Source: Mucilaginibacter tundrae
GTDB lineage: Bacteria; Bacteroidota; Bacteroidia; Sphingobacteriales; Sphingobacteriaceae
Direction of reading: 5' to 3'
DNA: 64,000 nucleotides
Assembly: GCF_013408825.1 (NCBI RefSeq)
Contig: NZ_JACCBZ010000004.1
Span: forward strand, 431,716-495,715
Of the stretch, positions 1-9,671 are shown one piece after another. Under the pieces are notes generated by a model. It made no database searches. It was not told where the DNA came from and worked only from the letters and a program-made list of their open reading frames with translations. The stretch's first letter is position 1; every line of letters starts with the position of its first letter. The translations under genes were made by a program, and so were the position numbers.

Positions 1-588
1 TGCGGTGTGAGTTTACCTGAAGGATTAAAAGAAAACGACAAACTGCCTGAGCCAATCATCACCCCGACAACAAAAGCATCAGTAGGACATGATGAAGATA
101 TATCTCGTGAGCAGATATTGGCTAAAGGGATCGTATCCGAAGAAGATTATATTCAATTAGAAAAATATACCCGTGCTTTATATCAGCGTGGTACCGAAAT
201 CGCCGCGAAACAAGGCCTTATTTTGGTTGATACTAAATATGAGTTTGGCAAAGCCGACGGTAAAATATTTTTAATCGATGAAATTCATACCCCGGATTCA
301 TCCCGCTATTTTTATAGTGAAGGTTACGGGGAACGCCAGGCAAAAGGAGAGGCCCAAAAGCAGCTTTCAAAAGAGTTTGTTCGTAAATGGTTGATTGAAA
401 ATGGGTTTCAAGGTAAAGATGGACAAGTTGTGCCGGAAATGACGCCTGAAATTGTACAATCAATATCCGACAGATATATTGAGCTTTACGAGAAAATTAC
501 AGGTGAGGTATTTGTAAAACCTGAGAGCGGTGAAGTGCTAAAAAGGGTTGAAAGTGCAATTAATCATGCTATAACTTCAGTTTTATAA
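1..588 (+). CDS. purC: Phosphoribosylaminoimidazole-succinocarboxamide synthase, C-terminal part
   Basis: The reading frame is open from base 1, so this is the last 195 residues of a gene beginning outside the window; the GTG at 7 is internal. PurC joins aspartate to CAIR in purine synthesis, in the cytoplasm. Family signatures are visible: LVDTKYEFG near residues 74-82 and [11 protein letters not shown] near 93-103, which belong to the SAICAR synthetase ATP-grasp-like fold. The end (helical, with no extra domain) is normal. The next gene starts 47 bases downstream with no evident terminator, so co-transcription with the STAS gene is possible but unproven. Confidence 0.93.
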   Translation, partial: CGVSLPEGLKENDKLPEPIITPTTKASVGHDEDISREQILAKGIVSEEDYIQLEKYTRALYQRGTEIAAKQGLILVDTKYEFGKADGKIFLIDEIHTPDSSRYFYSEGYGERQAKGEAQKQLSKEFVRKWLIENGFQGKDGQVVPEMTPEIVQSISDRYIELYEKITGEVFVKPESGEVLKRVESAINHAITSVL

Positions 589-635
589 AAATATTATAAT
601 TAAAGTTAATATATTAGCTTAAATAATTTTTGAAA

Positions 636-1013
636 ATGAAATTTGCTGTTGACAAACACGAGAAATACATTTTGGTTAAGCTTAATGAATCCAAATTAAA
701 TTCATTAGTTACCCCGCAATTAAAATCAGAACTTATCTTGATGAATACTGAAGGTCAGCGTAATATAATACTTGATCTTTCGCAGGTAAAATTCGCCGAT
801 TCTTCAGGTTTAAGCAGTCTGTTAGTTGGTCACCGTTTATGTAAAAACGCGGGTGGCGTATTTATACTTTCGGGCCTTTGTGATGCTGTTGCAAGGCTGA
901 TAACTATTTCACAATTGGATAATGTGTTATCTATAGTTTCGGGTACGGAAGAAGCTATTGATTTAATATTTTCTGAAGAAATAGAAAAAGATCTAAAAAA
1001 AGAAGCAAAATAG
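636..1013 (+). CDS. STAS-domain protein, anti-sigma factor antagonist type
   Basis: A 125-residue single-domain protein. I start it at the ATG at 636 rather than the in-frame TTG at 630. The STAS fold is recognisable: a first strand (YILVKL), the strand NIILDLSQVKFADSSG with the DSSG motif at about residues 55-58, where SpoIIAA-like proteins are phosphorylated on serine, and a closing helix rich in E and K. The known family role is binding an anti-sigma/kinase partner. No partner kinase or sigma factor is nearby, so the target here is unknown. It lies 22 bases before the RNase Z gene in the same direction. Confidence 0.85.
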   Translation: MKFAVDKHEKYILVKLNESKLNSLVTPQLKSELILMNTEGQRNIILDLSQVKFADSSGLSSLLVGHRLCKNAGGVFILSGLCDAVARLITISQLDNVLSIVSGTEEAIDLIFSEEIEKDLKKEAK

Positions 1014-1035
1014 TAACAATTATTGTTTACCCTGT

Positions 1036-1959
1036 ATGAAATTCGAGGTAACAATACTTGGCAGCAGTTCTGCAACACCAATTTTTAACCGAAACCCTAC
1101 ATCACAAGCGCTAAACATCAACGAACGCTTATACCTTATTGATTGTGCCGAAGGCACACAACAGCAAATGCTGCGTTTTGGTGTAAAATCAAGCCGTATC
1201 GAATATATTTTCATTAGTCATTTACATGGCGATCACTATCTTGGCCTTATTGGTCTGTTATCCTCATTGCATTTAAATGGCCGCATTAAACCTATTACCG
1301 TTTTCGCGCCAGCGCATTTAAAAGAAATCATTAACCTACAACTAAAATATTCCGAAACTACGCTCCAATATCCCATCAACTATATTGATACCAATCCCAA
1401 TAAAGCGGAAGTAGTATTAAGTAACCAGGATGTAACAGTGGAAACTATTCCGCTGGATCATCGGATTGATTGCACAGGTTTTTTATTCAAACAAAAAAAG
1501 CGTAACCGCAAACTGCTTAAAGAAAAATTGGAAGAACTAAAAATACCTGTTGAATACTATACCGCGCTAAAAAAAGGAGTTGATTACACAGCCAATGACG
1601 GAACAGTTTATAAAAATGACATTTTAACCGTCGACCCGGAAGAGCCCAAAAGCTACGCCTTTTGTTCAGATACCATTTATAACGAACAGTACTTTGATCA
1701 GATAAAAGGTGTTACGTTATTGTATCATGAATCTACTTTTTTGCATGATATGCTGGATAGGGCACGAAGCACCTTCCATACCACGGCTTTACAAGCCGCA
1801 ACAGTTGCTCTAAAGGTTGGCGCACAGGAATTATTATTAGGTCATTTCTCAGCCCGTTACAAAACCCTTAATGAGTTGCTTGACGAAGCCCGGACAGTTT
1901 TCTCCAATACCGAATTAGCTATTGAAGGCAAAACTTTTAGTATAGGCAATCAATCTTAA
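1036..1959 (+). CDS. rnz: Ribonuclease Z (tRNA 3' processing endonuclease)
   Basis: A 307-residue metallo-beta-lactamase-fold protein of normal length for bacterial RNase Z. It is expected to cut tRNA precursors at the 3' side of the discriminator base. The zinc-binding motif HLHGDH is at residues 62-67, preceded by the family hallmark GSSSATP near the N-terminus and the DCAEGTQ segment at 36-42. Further ligand histidines are visible in PLDHR and in LLLGHFSARY near the C-terminus. The insert around KKRNRKLLKEKLEELKIP corresponds to the exosite region. It converges on the MCE gene with only 19 bases between the stop codons and no clear terminator. Confidence 0.95.
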   Translation: MKFEVTILGSSSATPIFNRNPTSQALNINERLYLIDCAEGTQQQMLRFGVKSSRIEYIFISHLHGDHYLGLIGLLSSLHLNGRIKPITVFAPAHLKEIINLQLKYSETTLQYPINYIDTNPNKAEVVLSNQDVTVETIPLDHRIDCTGFLFKQKKRNRKLLKEKLEELKIPVEYYTALKKGVDYTANDGTVYKNDILTVDPEEPKSYAFCSDTIYNEQYFDQIKGVTLLYHESTFLHDMLDRARSTFHTTALQAATVALKVGAQELLLGHFSARYKTLNELLDEARTVFSNTELAIEGKTFSIGNQS

Positions 1960-1978
1960 CTTATTTAAAATCTGTTAG

Positions 1979-2923
1979 TTAATCTTTCTTTCCGCCAAAT
2001 ACCGAGAAACTTACATAACGTTTAGGGTGTGCCTTAATGTCTATAAACAGGTTATTTAAATTAGCGGTAGCATCATTTAAATTTTTGTACATGTTGTTAT
2101 CGTTAATCAGTAAGCCTAAAGAGCCCTGGCCATTATTTATTTTGCCGATTGTAGTTTGCAGATCAGCTAAAGCCTGGTTGGCGCTTCCTAAAGTTTGTTT
2201 TATGTTTGATGATGCTAACTGATTACTAAAGCTTTCAAAATTGGTCGAGATCGCATCTAAATGCGATGTGCTGGTTTTTAAATTATTTGACACTGCCTCG
2301 GCGTTAACCATAATGCCATTAATATGGTCGGATTGTGTACCTACAAGAGCATCTATCTTTTTGGTAGTGCCCTCTAGCGTTTGTAATGAATTGGCAATGC
2401 TGGTGAAACTGCGATCAACATTTTTCTGAAAATTAGGATTCAATATTTTGTTGATTGATGCCAGGGATGAATCCAGTTTTGAAATTAAATTCTCTGCTTT
2501 CATTTGTATTGGCTGCAAGCTTTCGGCCAGGCTGCCTTGTATATCAGCCGCGAGGGTATCTTTATCAGGAGCCATTTGTTTGCTGTCACCATATTCAAAC
2601 TTAATCGCTTTACCACCCAAAAGATCGGTACTTATTAACTGTGCATGAGTATTTGAAGGTACGTTATATTGAGGGTCGATTTTAAATTCAACTACGGTTT
2701 TTCCATCAGGGCGAAGCACCATTTTTGATACCTGGCCTATCTGAAAACCGTTTACCAATACCGGTTTTGATACCGATAAACCATCAACGCTATTGTAAAC
2801 GGCGTAATATTTATTTGAGCGGGAGAAAACATCATTACCACTTAAATAGCTGTATCCTAATATTAATACCGCTACCCCAATGGTGGTCAGGATTCCGATT
2901 TTTGTTTCGTTTGATATTTTCAT
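1979..2923 (-). CDS. MCE/MlaD-family lipid-transport substrate-binding protein
   Basis: 314 residues. An N-terminal transmembrane anchor (about residues 8-27, IGILTTIGVAVLILGYSYL) is followed by an MCE domain (about 37-115; VDGLSVSKPVLVNGFQIGQV is characteristic). A long, mostly helical C-terminal half contains many S/N/L repeats and probably forms a coiled coil. MCE proteins of the Mla type carry phospholipids between the membranes. No MlaE permease or MlaF ATPase gene is in the window. It lies 77 bases downstream of the amidase gene on the same strand, so both may be transcribed together. Confidence 0.88.
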   Translation of the reverse strand: MKISNETKIGILTTIGVAVLILGYSYLSGNDVFSRSNKYYAVYNSVDGLSVSKPVLVNGFQIGQVSKMVLRPDGKTVVEFKIDPQYNVPSNTHAQLISTDLLGGKAIKFEYGDSKQMAPDKDTLAADIQGSLAESLQPIQMKAENLISKLDSSLASINKILNPNFQKNVDRSFTSIANSLQTLEGTTKKIDALVGTQSDHINGIMVNAEAVSNNLKTSTSHLDAISTNFESFSNQLASSNIKQTLGSANQALADLQTTIGKINNGQGSLGLLINDNNMYKNLNDATANLNNLFIDIKAHPKRYVSFSVFGGKKD

Positions 2924-3000
2924 TAATTATATATGTGTTGTAACAAGTGTCAAATTTAATTCAAATGGCTGATAAACCTAACACCAATTAGTAAACTTTG

Positions 3001-3888
3001 TTACTCGGCGGCATCTTCAACTTCTTTTTTGTAATTGGTTAACGCCCGTACTAACGATGCTACAATTTCATCCTGACCACTTTCCGAGTTTAAATAAGCT
3101 TCATCATCAGGATTATTTATAAAACCTGTTTCAACCAAAACTGATGGCATTGCGCTGTGGCAGAGCACCAATACGCCCTGCTCAATTACACCATCACTAT
3201 GTCTGCCGTCATGGTCAACAAACTCCGTGTTTATTAAATCAGCTAAATGGATGCTTTGCTTACGGTATTTGGTTTTTATAGCATTCATCAAAATAACAGT
3301 GGTCGGGTCATTTGGGTCGCCGCCACCGTTTCCGGTTTCATCAACAGCCTCGTCCTCATTTAGTTTTTTCCGGATCACAGATTCTTCTTCTTTGGTACGA
3401 TGAAAACCGTATACCAATAATAATACCCCTTTGCCGGAGCGATCTGGTACATGTATACGCCGCCCGTGAGAATACTCTACCTTGTCGGGTAACGAGTTGC
3501 AGTGTATCGAGATAAAAACATCTCCATGGCTCTCATTCGCTATTTCCGACCTTTTTTCCCACGATACATCCTCAGATGTGTTGCGGGTTAAAACAACTTT
3601 TACCCCTTCCAGATCTTTTTCTATGGCGGTTTGCAATTTAAGTGCAATTGCCAGCGTTACATCTCTTTCATTAGAATATGACCCTGATGCCCCGCGCGAA
3701 TAATGCCCACCGACTCCCGGCGGCGCGTATTCACCGTGCCCAGCATCAATAATCACCGTTCTGAGCTTATAACCTGAACTAGTGAGGGTATCGTTTTTAA
3801 AGTTATATAAGGGGAAAGAAAATAGCGAAAAGGATATTAATACCAGGGAGAAAGTGCAAATCAATCTTTTCAATATTTTATTTTTCAT
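3001..3888 (-). CDS. N-acetylmuramoyl-L-alanine amidase, AmiC/Amidase_3 type
   Basis: 295 residues. An N-terminal hydrophobic segment (about 8-28) points to export. The zinc amidase domain starts at about residue 43. Zinc ligands are visible as H51 (DAGHGE), E74 (SNERDV) and H129 (SIHCNS), and the catalytic glutamate lies in LVETGFINN near the C-terminus, so the enzyme looks active. It should cleave the amide link between muramic acid and the stem peptide. The insert between H129 and the final Glu is longer than in E. coli AmiC, and may regulate access. The gene is divergent from lptD with 53 bases between starts. Confidence 0.92.
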   Translation of the reverse strand: MKNKILKRLICTFSLVLISFSLFSFPLYNFKNDTLTSSGYKLRTVIIDAGHGEYAPPGVGGHYSRGASGSYSNERDVTLAIALKLQTAIEKDLEGVKVVLTRNTSEDVSWEKRSEIANESHGDVFISIHCNSLPDKVEYSHGRRIHVPDRSGKGVLLLVYGFHRTKEEESVIRKKLNEDEAVDETGNGGGDPNDPTTVILMNAIKTKYRKQSIHLADLINTEFVDHDGRHSDGVIEQGVLVLCHSAMPSVLVETGFINNPDDEAYLNSESGQDEIVASLVRALTNYKKEVEDAAE

Positions 3889-3941
3889 TATGTTTGGGAG
3901 CTGTTAAATTATTTCTGCAAAAATACTATTCGTAATCTATT

Positions 3942-6671
3942 TTGAAATTCATTAAACTGTTTTTTCTGCTCGAAATTGTGTTAATAGTGAATGTTTCTGC
4001 TGCTTCTAAAATTAGCATACGAAACAATTACAATCCTGTTATTGATACCATAATAAAGCTCGATACCGCAAAAGACAAAAAACTTCTTAAAATTAAACAA
4101 TCTGCCGGTAATAAGAATGTCAAAACTGCAAAAACTGATACCTCGAAACGAAAAAGCAAAGACGGTTTAGATTCAGAACTGAAATTTAGTGATGACGATT
4201 CCACAATAACTGATAATGTACACAAGATTTTGTACCTATATGGAAAAGCGCGTGTAAAATACCAGGATGTTGAAATGGATGCTGATTATATTCGTGTCGA
4301 CCAAAAAAACAACTTGATTTTTGCCAGCGGAAGTATTGATCCTATAACACACCGGTATGTCGGCAGACCAATAACCAAACAGGGGAAGGATAAACCTGTT
4401 GAATCAGATTCATTATTATTCAATTATAAAACCAAAAAAGGGAAGATCTATAATCCCGCCTCTGAGCAGGAGGGTAACTTTATATCAGGCGGGCAGGTTA
4501 AAAAGCTTAATGATGACGAAGCCGCCTACCGAAATGTACTTTTCAGCACCTGCGATAAACCATTCCCCGAAACCGACTTTGGTATAGTGATTACCAAAGG
4601 TATCGGTGAAAAAAACCGTATCATTTCTGGCCCGGCTTATCTCGAGGTAGAAGGCGTACCGTTACCGTTGGCCATACCATTCGGTTTTTTCCCAAAACCT
4701 GATCATAAAACATCTGGAGTAATATTGCCGACCTTTGGCGAGGACTCTCAATTAGGTTTTTACATAAAAAACCTTGGCTATTACCTGGCGCTTAATGATT
4801 ATGTTGATTTTACTACACAAGGAACTTATTATTCAAAAGGATCATATGACTTAAACGAGACGGTCCACTATTTAAATAGATATGAATATTCTGGTAATCT
4901 TTCGCTTAGTTATGGTTCGCATAACTATGGCCTGGAGGGAGATCCGCCTGAAAAAGATTTTAACATCACGTGGTCACATACTAAAAACCCTAATGCCAGT
5001 CCTGGTAGCACGTTTAGCGCTTCGGTAAATGCGGGTACATCAACTTTTTATCAAAATAACGCGGCGGCAGTTGGATATAATTTAAACGCGCTTACGCAAA
5101 ATAACTTAAGCTCGAGTATATCTTATAGTAAGCAATGGCTTGGTACTCCGTTCAACCTTAACGTTGCCCTGTCGCATAGCCAGGATCTTACAGCTAAAAC
5201 CATTACGCTTGATTTACCTACAATCAGCTTTAACATGTCAACCCTCAGTCCCTTCGATTCAAAAGACCGGGTGGGAGAACAGAAGTGGTATCAAAAAATC
5301 ACTGTAGGGTATAGTTTACAAGCCGAAAATAACATTAACGCCGTACCCGAGAATGAATTATTCAAAGGCAATACGCTCTTTCAACGCATGCAAAACGGCT
5401 TACAACACCAAATACCAATAGGTTTTAACCAAACATTCCTTAAGTACTTTCAGTTTAGCGCTTCGGCCAATTATACGGAACAATGGTATTTACAATCAAT
5501 AAAGGAAAGCTATAATCGTGATAACCTGATCGATCCTACCTTGCCGGTTATTGATACCGTTGGCGGCTTTAAAAGGGCGGGGGAATATACCTTAAGTACA
5601 GGGGTATCAACCAAAGTATACTTCAGGGCCGACTTTAAAAATAGTAAAGTAATAGCTATAAGGGAAGTGATGACACCATCCCTGTCTTTTTCTTATCATC
5701 CCGATTTTTCTGATCCAAGTTTTGGTTATTATAAAACCCTTGTTAGTAATGCTACAATACCATATCCAATTTCTGTTACCAACTATTCGATTTTTCAGAA
5801 TGGTGTATATGGGGGGCCTTCCGCAGGCAGGGAAGCAGGCCTAAATTTGAGTATTGATAACACAATCGAAGCTAAAGTGCGCCCCAAAGCCACAGATACT
5901 TCGCAAACGCCTAGAAAAATCAAATTAATTGATGGTTTAACGTTTGCCGCATCATATAACTTTGCTGCGGACTCCTTTAAATTATCCCAAATCTCGTTTT
6001 CAGGACACACGGCTTTGTTTCATGAAAAAGTTAACATAAGTTTTTCCGGTTCGTTAAATCCTTACGTAACCAACGTGCGCGATTCAATAGGTGGGGGTGC
6101 TATACAGAAATATGTACAAATGGTTGACCGCTATACTTTCCAGGATGGCAAATTCCCAACACTTACCTCATTTTCTGTGTCAATGAGCGGTAGCCTTAAT
6201 CCGGCCACATTTCAGCAACATACAAATGGACAGCCTGCGGGGGCTTTAGTGGCAAATCAAAGCCCGCAACAAGCGCAGCGGCTGGCACTATTAAACAGTG
6301 ACCCATCCGCATATGTCGATTTTAAGATCCCCTGGAACATTTCATTCAATTACAACTTTTCGTATGCTAATCAGTTAACCAGCACCAGTATAGCTAATAC
6401 ATTAATGTTAAGCGGCGATATTAACCTTACCCCAAAGTGGAAGATACAATATACTACCAATTATGATATCAGGGCAAGGCAGCTAGGGAGCGCTACCTCA
6501 TTTTCTATTTATCGCGATCTGCATTGCTGGGATCTGTCGATGCAATGGTTACCGTTTGGCTATTACAAATCATATAACGTAACGTTACGGGTAAGATCAA
6601 CAATCTTGCAGGATTTGAAGTTAAGCAAGAAAAGCGACTACACCAGTAATCCTTATTATAACAACCAATAA
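3942..6671 (+). CDS. lptD: LPS-assembly outer-membrane protein, LptD-like
   Basis: 909 residues. A signal peptide (about 1-20) is followed by a Lys/Thr/Asp-rich spacer (about 30-80). An OstA/LptA-like beta-jellyroll comes next (about 85-145; ILYLYGKARVKYQDVEMDA then NNLIFASG). The rest is a long beta-barrel with alternating aromatic/polar strands, ending ...SNPYYNNQ. The conserved segment GPAYLEVEGVPLPLAIPFGFFP at the start of the barrel region is typical of LptD. In the family it inserts lipopolysaccharide into the outer leaflet. The expected partner LptE is not in the window. It is divergent from the amidase and runs into cinA with a 2-base gap. Confidence 0.9.
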   Translation: MKFIKLFFLLEIVLIVNVSAASKISIRNNYNPVIDTIIKLDTAKDKKLLKIKQSAGNKNVKTAKTDTSKRKSKDGLDSELKFSDDDSTITDNVHKILYLYGKARVKYQDVEMDADYIRVDQKNNLIFASGSIDPITHRYVGRPITKQGKDKPVESDSLLFNYKTKKGKIYNPASEQEGNFISGGQVKKLNDDEAAYRNVLFSTCDKPFPETDFGIVITKGIGEKNRIISGPAYLEVEGVPLPLAIPFGFFPKPDHKTSGVILPTFGEDSQLGFYIKNLGYYLALNDYVDFTTQGTYYSKGSYDLNETVHYLNRYEYSGNLSLSYGSHNYGLEGDPPEKDFNITWSHTKNPNASPGSTFSASVNAGTSTFYQNNAAAVGYNLNALTQNNLSSSISYSKQWLGTPFNLNVALSHSQDLTAKTITLDLPTISFNMSTLSPFDSKDRVGEQKWYQKITVGYSLQAENNINAVPENELFKGNTLFQRMQNGLQHQIPIGFNQTFLKYFQFSASANYTEQWYLQSIKESYNRDNLIDPTLPVIDTVGGFKRAGEYTLSTGVSTKVYFRADFKNSKVIAIREVMTPSLSFSYHPDFSDPSFGYYKTLVSNATIPYPISVTNYSIFQNGVYGGPSAGREAGLNLSIDNTIEAKVRPKATDTSQTPRKIKLIDGLTFAASYNFAADSFKLSQISFSGHTALFHEKVNISFSGSLNPYVTNVRDSIGGGAIQKYVQMVDRYTFQDGKFPTLTSFSVSMSGSLNPATFQQHTNGQPAGALVANQSPQQAQRLALLNSDPSAYVDFKIPWNISFNYNFSYANQLTSTSIANTLMLSGDINLTPKWKIQYTTNYDIRARQLGSATSFSIYRDLHCWDLSMQWLPFGYYKSYNVTLRVRSTILQDLKLSKKSDYTSNPYYNNQ

Positions 6672-6673
6672 TT

Positions 6674-7930
6674 ATGCTTGCAGAAATAATAACAATAGGC
6701 GATGAGATATTGATAGGCCAAATTGTTGATACCAATTCAGCATTTATTGCCCATCAGCTAAATAACGCCGGTATCAGTGTAAAACAAATTTCATCGGTAT
6801 CTGATGATCGTGAGCATATCTTAACTGCTTTAAATGAAGCGGCTGGTCGTGCGGATGTTATCCTGATAACAGGCGGCCTTGGCCCAACAAAAGATGATAT
6901 TACCAAAAAAACACTTGCCAGCTATTTTGGCGTTGGGTTGATTGAAAATAAAGAAGCTCTTGAAAATGTTCAGCGTATTTTTAAACGGATAAGGGGAGAA
7001 GATGCTGTTATGCTTGATGTTAATAAGCAACAAGCCCTGGTACCCGAAAATTGCGAGGTTATCCTGAATAAAAATGGTACCGCCCCGGGTATGTGGTTCA
7101 ATCATCAAGGCAAAATTTATGTATCGATGCCAGGGGTGCCATTTGAGATGATGTATATGATAGAGGAGGAGGTGATACCCAAGTTAAAAGCCACTTTAAA
7201 ATTACCTTTCATCATCCATAAAACTATTTTAACCGCGGGCGAAGGCGAATCATATTTAGCCAACAGGATAGCGGACATTGAAGATGATTTGCCATCGGAT
7301 GTTAAATTAGCTTACCTGCCTAAACTGGGGCAGGTTCGTTTAAGGTTAAGTGCCTACGGCGAAGATGAAGCTAAATTGCAACAAAAAGTAGATGAATTTG
7401 CTGCGCGGATAATTGAACGTGTTAAAAATGTAGTGATAGCTGAAGAAGATATACCTTTTGAAAAGGTTATACTAAATATTTTGGCTGATAAAGACCAAAC
7501 CCTGTCAATTGCCGAAAGTTGCACAGGTGGTTATATATCACACTTGTTTACTCAACATCCGGGTGCATCAAAAGTATTTTTAGGCGGTGCTATAAGCTAT
7601 TCATATGAGCTAAAAGAAAGTATGTTAGGTGTTAAAACCGAAACTTTAGCACAATATGGTGCTGTTAGCGAACAAACAGTTACCGAGATGGTTGAAGGCG
7701 CGCTGCATACTTTTAGGTCTGACTATGCCTTAGCGGTAACCGGTATTGCCGGCCCTGATGGTGGCACAGAAGACAAGCCTGTAGGCACAGTTTGGATAGG
7801 AGTAGCAAAGCAGGGTAAAACGCAGGTAAAGAAATTCACATTTGGTAATAAGCGTACACAAAACATCGAAAGAAGCGCTATTTCAGCATTATTTATGTTG
7901 AATAATTTAATAAAAGATAGTGAAAAGTAA
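6674..7930 (+). CDS. cinA: CinA-like protein (MoeA-like domain plus nicotinamide-nucleotide amidase domain)
   Basis: 418 residues, the normal full length. The N-terminal MoCF_biosynth domain (about 1-170) shows IGDEILIGQIVDTNS and ITGGLGPTKDDITKK. The C-terminal CinA/PncC domain (about 255-415) shows SIAESCTGGYISHLFTQHPGASKVF and AVTGIAGPDGGTEDKPVGTVW, which are diagnostic. Family members hydrolyse ADP-ribose and deamidate NMN in pyridine nucleotide recycling. The start codon lies 2 bases after the lptD stop, suggesting coupled expression. No competence genes surround it, so the old name says little about function here. Confidence 0.95.
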   Translation: MLAEIITIGDEILIGQIVDTNSAFIAHQLNNAGISVKQISSVSDDREHILTALNEAAGRADVILITGGLGPTKDDITKKTLASYFGVGLIENKEALENVQRIFKRIRGEDAVMLDVNKQQALVPENCEVILNKNGTAPGMWFNHQGKIYVSMPGVPFEMMYMIEEEVIPKLKATLKLPFIIHKTILTAGEGESYLANRIADIEDDLPSDVKLAYLPKLGQVRLRLSAYGEDEAKLQQKVDEFAARIIERVKNVVIAEEDIPFEKVILNILADKDQTLSIAESCTGGYISHLFTQHPGASKVFLGGAISYSYELKESMLGVKTETLAQYGAVSEQTVTEMVEGALHTFRSDYALAVTGIAGPDGGTEDKPVGTVWIGVAKQGKTQVKKFTFGNKRTQNIERSAISALFMLNNLIKDSEK

Positions 7931-7976
7931 GCTATTCTTTGATTAATTTTGACCAGACTAACTATATAATTTCTGT

Positions 7977-9449
7977 ATGGCCAAATATCAGCTATTGTTA
8001 CCGAAAATGGGCGAAAGTGTTGCTGAAGCAACAATAATCAAATGGTTAAAGCAACCAGGCGATTATATTGAAGCCGACGAATCGGTAATGGATATTGCAA
8101 CCGATAAAGTTGATTCTGAAGTCCCGTCACCCGTATCGGGTACTTTGGTAGAACAACTTTACAAAGTAGACGACGTTGTTCAGGTAGGCGCTGTAATAGC
8201 TGTAATAGAAACCAAGGAAGCTGGCGAACCCGTTACAAATAACGCTGTTGAATCCCCAACACAAGTAGTTACTGAATCTGTAGCAGTAAAAGAACCTGCA
8301 CCTGTTACACCTGCGCCTGAAGTTAAAGAAGAAGAACCCGAAATAGCAACTCTTAATTCTATACCTGGCACAGACCAATTACTTCAAAACACAACTCCGG
8401 TAAATCATTCACCGGTTAATGATAATGTAAGGTTTTACTCGCCACTGGTTAGGAGCATTGCTTCTCAAGAAGGTATTGGTATTGCCGAACTTGATAGCAT
8501 ACCTGGCACAGGCGCCGAAGGTCGTTTAACTAAAGATGACCTGTTGCTTTATATACAAAACAAACCGGGAAGCGCGCCGGTAAGTCAGCCTACTCCTGCG
8601 CCCATAACTCCACAACAGGCGCCGGTATTTAGCTCTCCAAAGCCGCAACCTGTTACAGAGCAAAAAACAGTTACTCCTGAAAATAAGATTCAGCCTGTGC
8701 CTCAACCAAAACCTGAGCCAAAAGCAACTTCGGTATCCGGTGAAGTTGAAATTATCGAGATGGACCGCATGCGTAAACTGATTGCTGAACATATGGTTTA
8801 CAGCAAGCATACCTCGCCACACGTAACATCTTTTGTTGAAGCTGATGTTACCTCACTGGTTAAATGGCGGGATAGGGTTAAGGATAAATTTGAAGCCAGG
8901 GAAGGTGAAAAAATCACATTTACACCAATATTTATTGAAGCAGTTGTAAAAGCCATTAAAGATTTCCCGATGATAAATGTATCGGTTAGTGGCACACAGA
9001 TCATTAAAAAGAAAGATATTAACATCAGCATGGCTACAGCGTTACCAAACGGAAACCTGATAGTACCCGTTATTAAAAAGGCTGATGAACTTAACCTGAT
9101 TGGCATAACCAAAGCGGTTAATGATTTAGCTAACCGGGCGCGTACCAGTAAATTACTACCTGATGATGTAAAAGAAGGTACTTTTACCATAACAAACGTT
9201 GGCTCATTTGGTAATGTGATGGGTACACCAATAATCAATCAGCCACAGGTGGCAATATTAGCCGTAGGTGCCATCAAAAAGAAACCTGCTGTAATTGAAA
9301 CTAAGCAGGGTGATATGATAGGTATCCGCCACATGATGTTCTTGTCATTGTCATATGATCACCGTGTGGTTGATGGAGCTCTTGGTGGGATGTTCGTTAA
9401 GAAAGTAGCTGATTATCTGGAAAATTGGGATCCCAACAGAGAGATATAA
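7977..9449 (+). CDS. 2-oxoacid dehydrogenase complex E2 (dihydrolipoyl acyltransferase)
   Basis: 490 residues. The lipoyl domain is at 1-78, with the lipoylated lysine K44 in ATDKVDSEV. A long Pro/Glu/Thr-rich linker follows. The E1/E3-binding domain is at about 146-190 (SPLVRSIASQEGIGIAEL...GAEGRLTKDDLL), then a second Pro/Gln-rich linker. The catalytic domain runs from about 255 and ends with the active-site motif DHRVVDG (H462, D466). Which oxoacid it serves (pyruvate, branched-chain or 2-oxoglutarate) cannot be told: no E1 or E3 gene is adjacent. The single lipoyl domain and the PNGNLIVPVI segment fit a pyruvate or branched-chain type. A strong terminator follows. Confidence 0.92.
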   Translation: MAKYQLLLPKMGESVAEATIIKWLKQPGDYIEADESVMDIATDKVDSEVPSPVSGTLVEQLYKVDDVVQVGAVIAVIETKEAGEPVTNNAVESPTQVVTESVAVKEPAPVTPAPEVKEEEPEIATLNSIPGTDQLLQNTTPVNHSPVNDNVRFYSPLVRSIASQEGIGIAELDSIPGTGAEGRLTKDDLLLYIQNKPGSAPVSQPTPAPITPQQAPVFSSPKPQPVTEQKTVTPENKIQPVPQPKPEPKATSVSGEVEIIEMDRMRKLIAEHMVYSKHTSPHVTSFVEADVTSLVKWRDRVKDKFEAREGEKITFTPIFIEAVVKAIKDFPMINVSVSGTQIIKKKDINISMATALPNGNLIVPVIKKADELNLIGITKAVNDLANRARTSKLLPDDVKEGTFTITNVGSFGNVMGTPIINQPQVAILAVGAIKKKPAVIETKQGDMIGIRHMMFLSLSYDHRVVDGALGGMFVKKVADYLENWDPNREI

Positions 9450-9458
9450 TTTATACAT

Positions 9459-9497
9459 AAACAAAAAAGGATTTCTATTAGAAATCCTTTTTTGTTT
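9459..9497 (+). terminator. Perfect hairpin terminator after the E2 gene
   Basis: A 19-bp perfect inverted repeat around a single central base. The core is GGATTTCTA / TAGAAATCC, with A-rich and T-rich flanks on either side. It reads as an intrinsic terminator on the plus strand and ends the transcription unit that includes the E2 gene. Because it is symmetric it could also act on the minus strand, but no minus-strand gene ends here. Confidence 0.9.
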
Positions 9498-9574
9498 AAA
9501 CTAGTTATAGAATTCATATAGCCCAATTGGCTACAATTATACAGCATTTGATTTAACCCTTAATCACCATATAA

Positions 9575-9610
9575 ATTAGAATTTTCTAATGTAGATTAGA
9601 AAGTTCTAAT
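9575..9610 (+). promoter_or_regulatory. Phased ATTAGA/TCTAAT operator array before the two-component operon
   Basis: Four 6-base half-sites recur exactly every 10 bases: ATTAGA (9575), TCTAAT (9585), ATTAGA (9595), TCTAAT (9605). Each neighbouring pair is an inverted repeat with a 4-base spacer. A one-turn period means that all sites face one side of the helix. The array ends 27 bases before the -7 box at 9638, the usual place for an OmpR-family activator. A related array precedes the pump operon at 11729-11766. That the response regulator encoded next to it binds here is inference. Confidence 0.7.
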
Positions 9611-9637
9611 TTATAATATGGGCATAAATACTTGAGG

Positions 9638-9645
9638 TATCTTTG
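9638..9645 (+). promoter_or_regulatory. Bacteroidetes-type -7 box, two-component operon
   Basis: TATCTTTG matches the Bacteroidetes sigma-A -7 consensus TAnnTTTG and lies 26 bases before the ATG of the response regulator gene. No TTTG -33 element is present at the usual distance, which fits a promoter that depends on an activator bound at the array just upstream. Confidence 0.6.
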
Positions 9646-9671
9646 CAAAAGATTTTATAGCAAACCCCACT

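Noticed and set aside
8127..8822. Open frames on the minus strand within the E2 linker
   Set aside because: They arise from the Pro/Glu/Thr-rich linker codons and have Tyr/Phe/Arg runs unlike any protein family.
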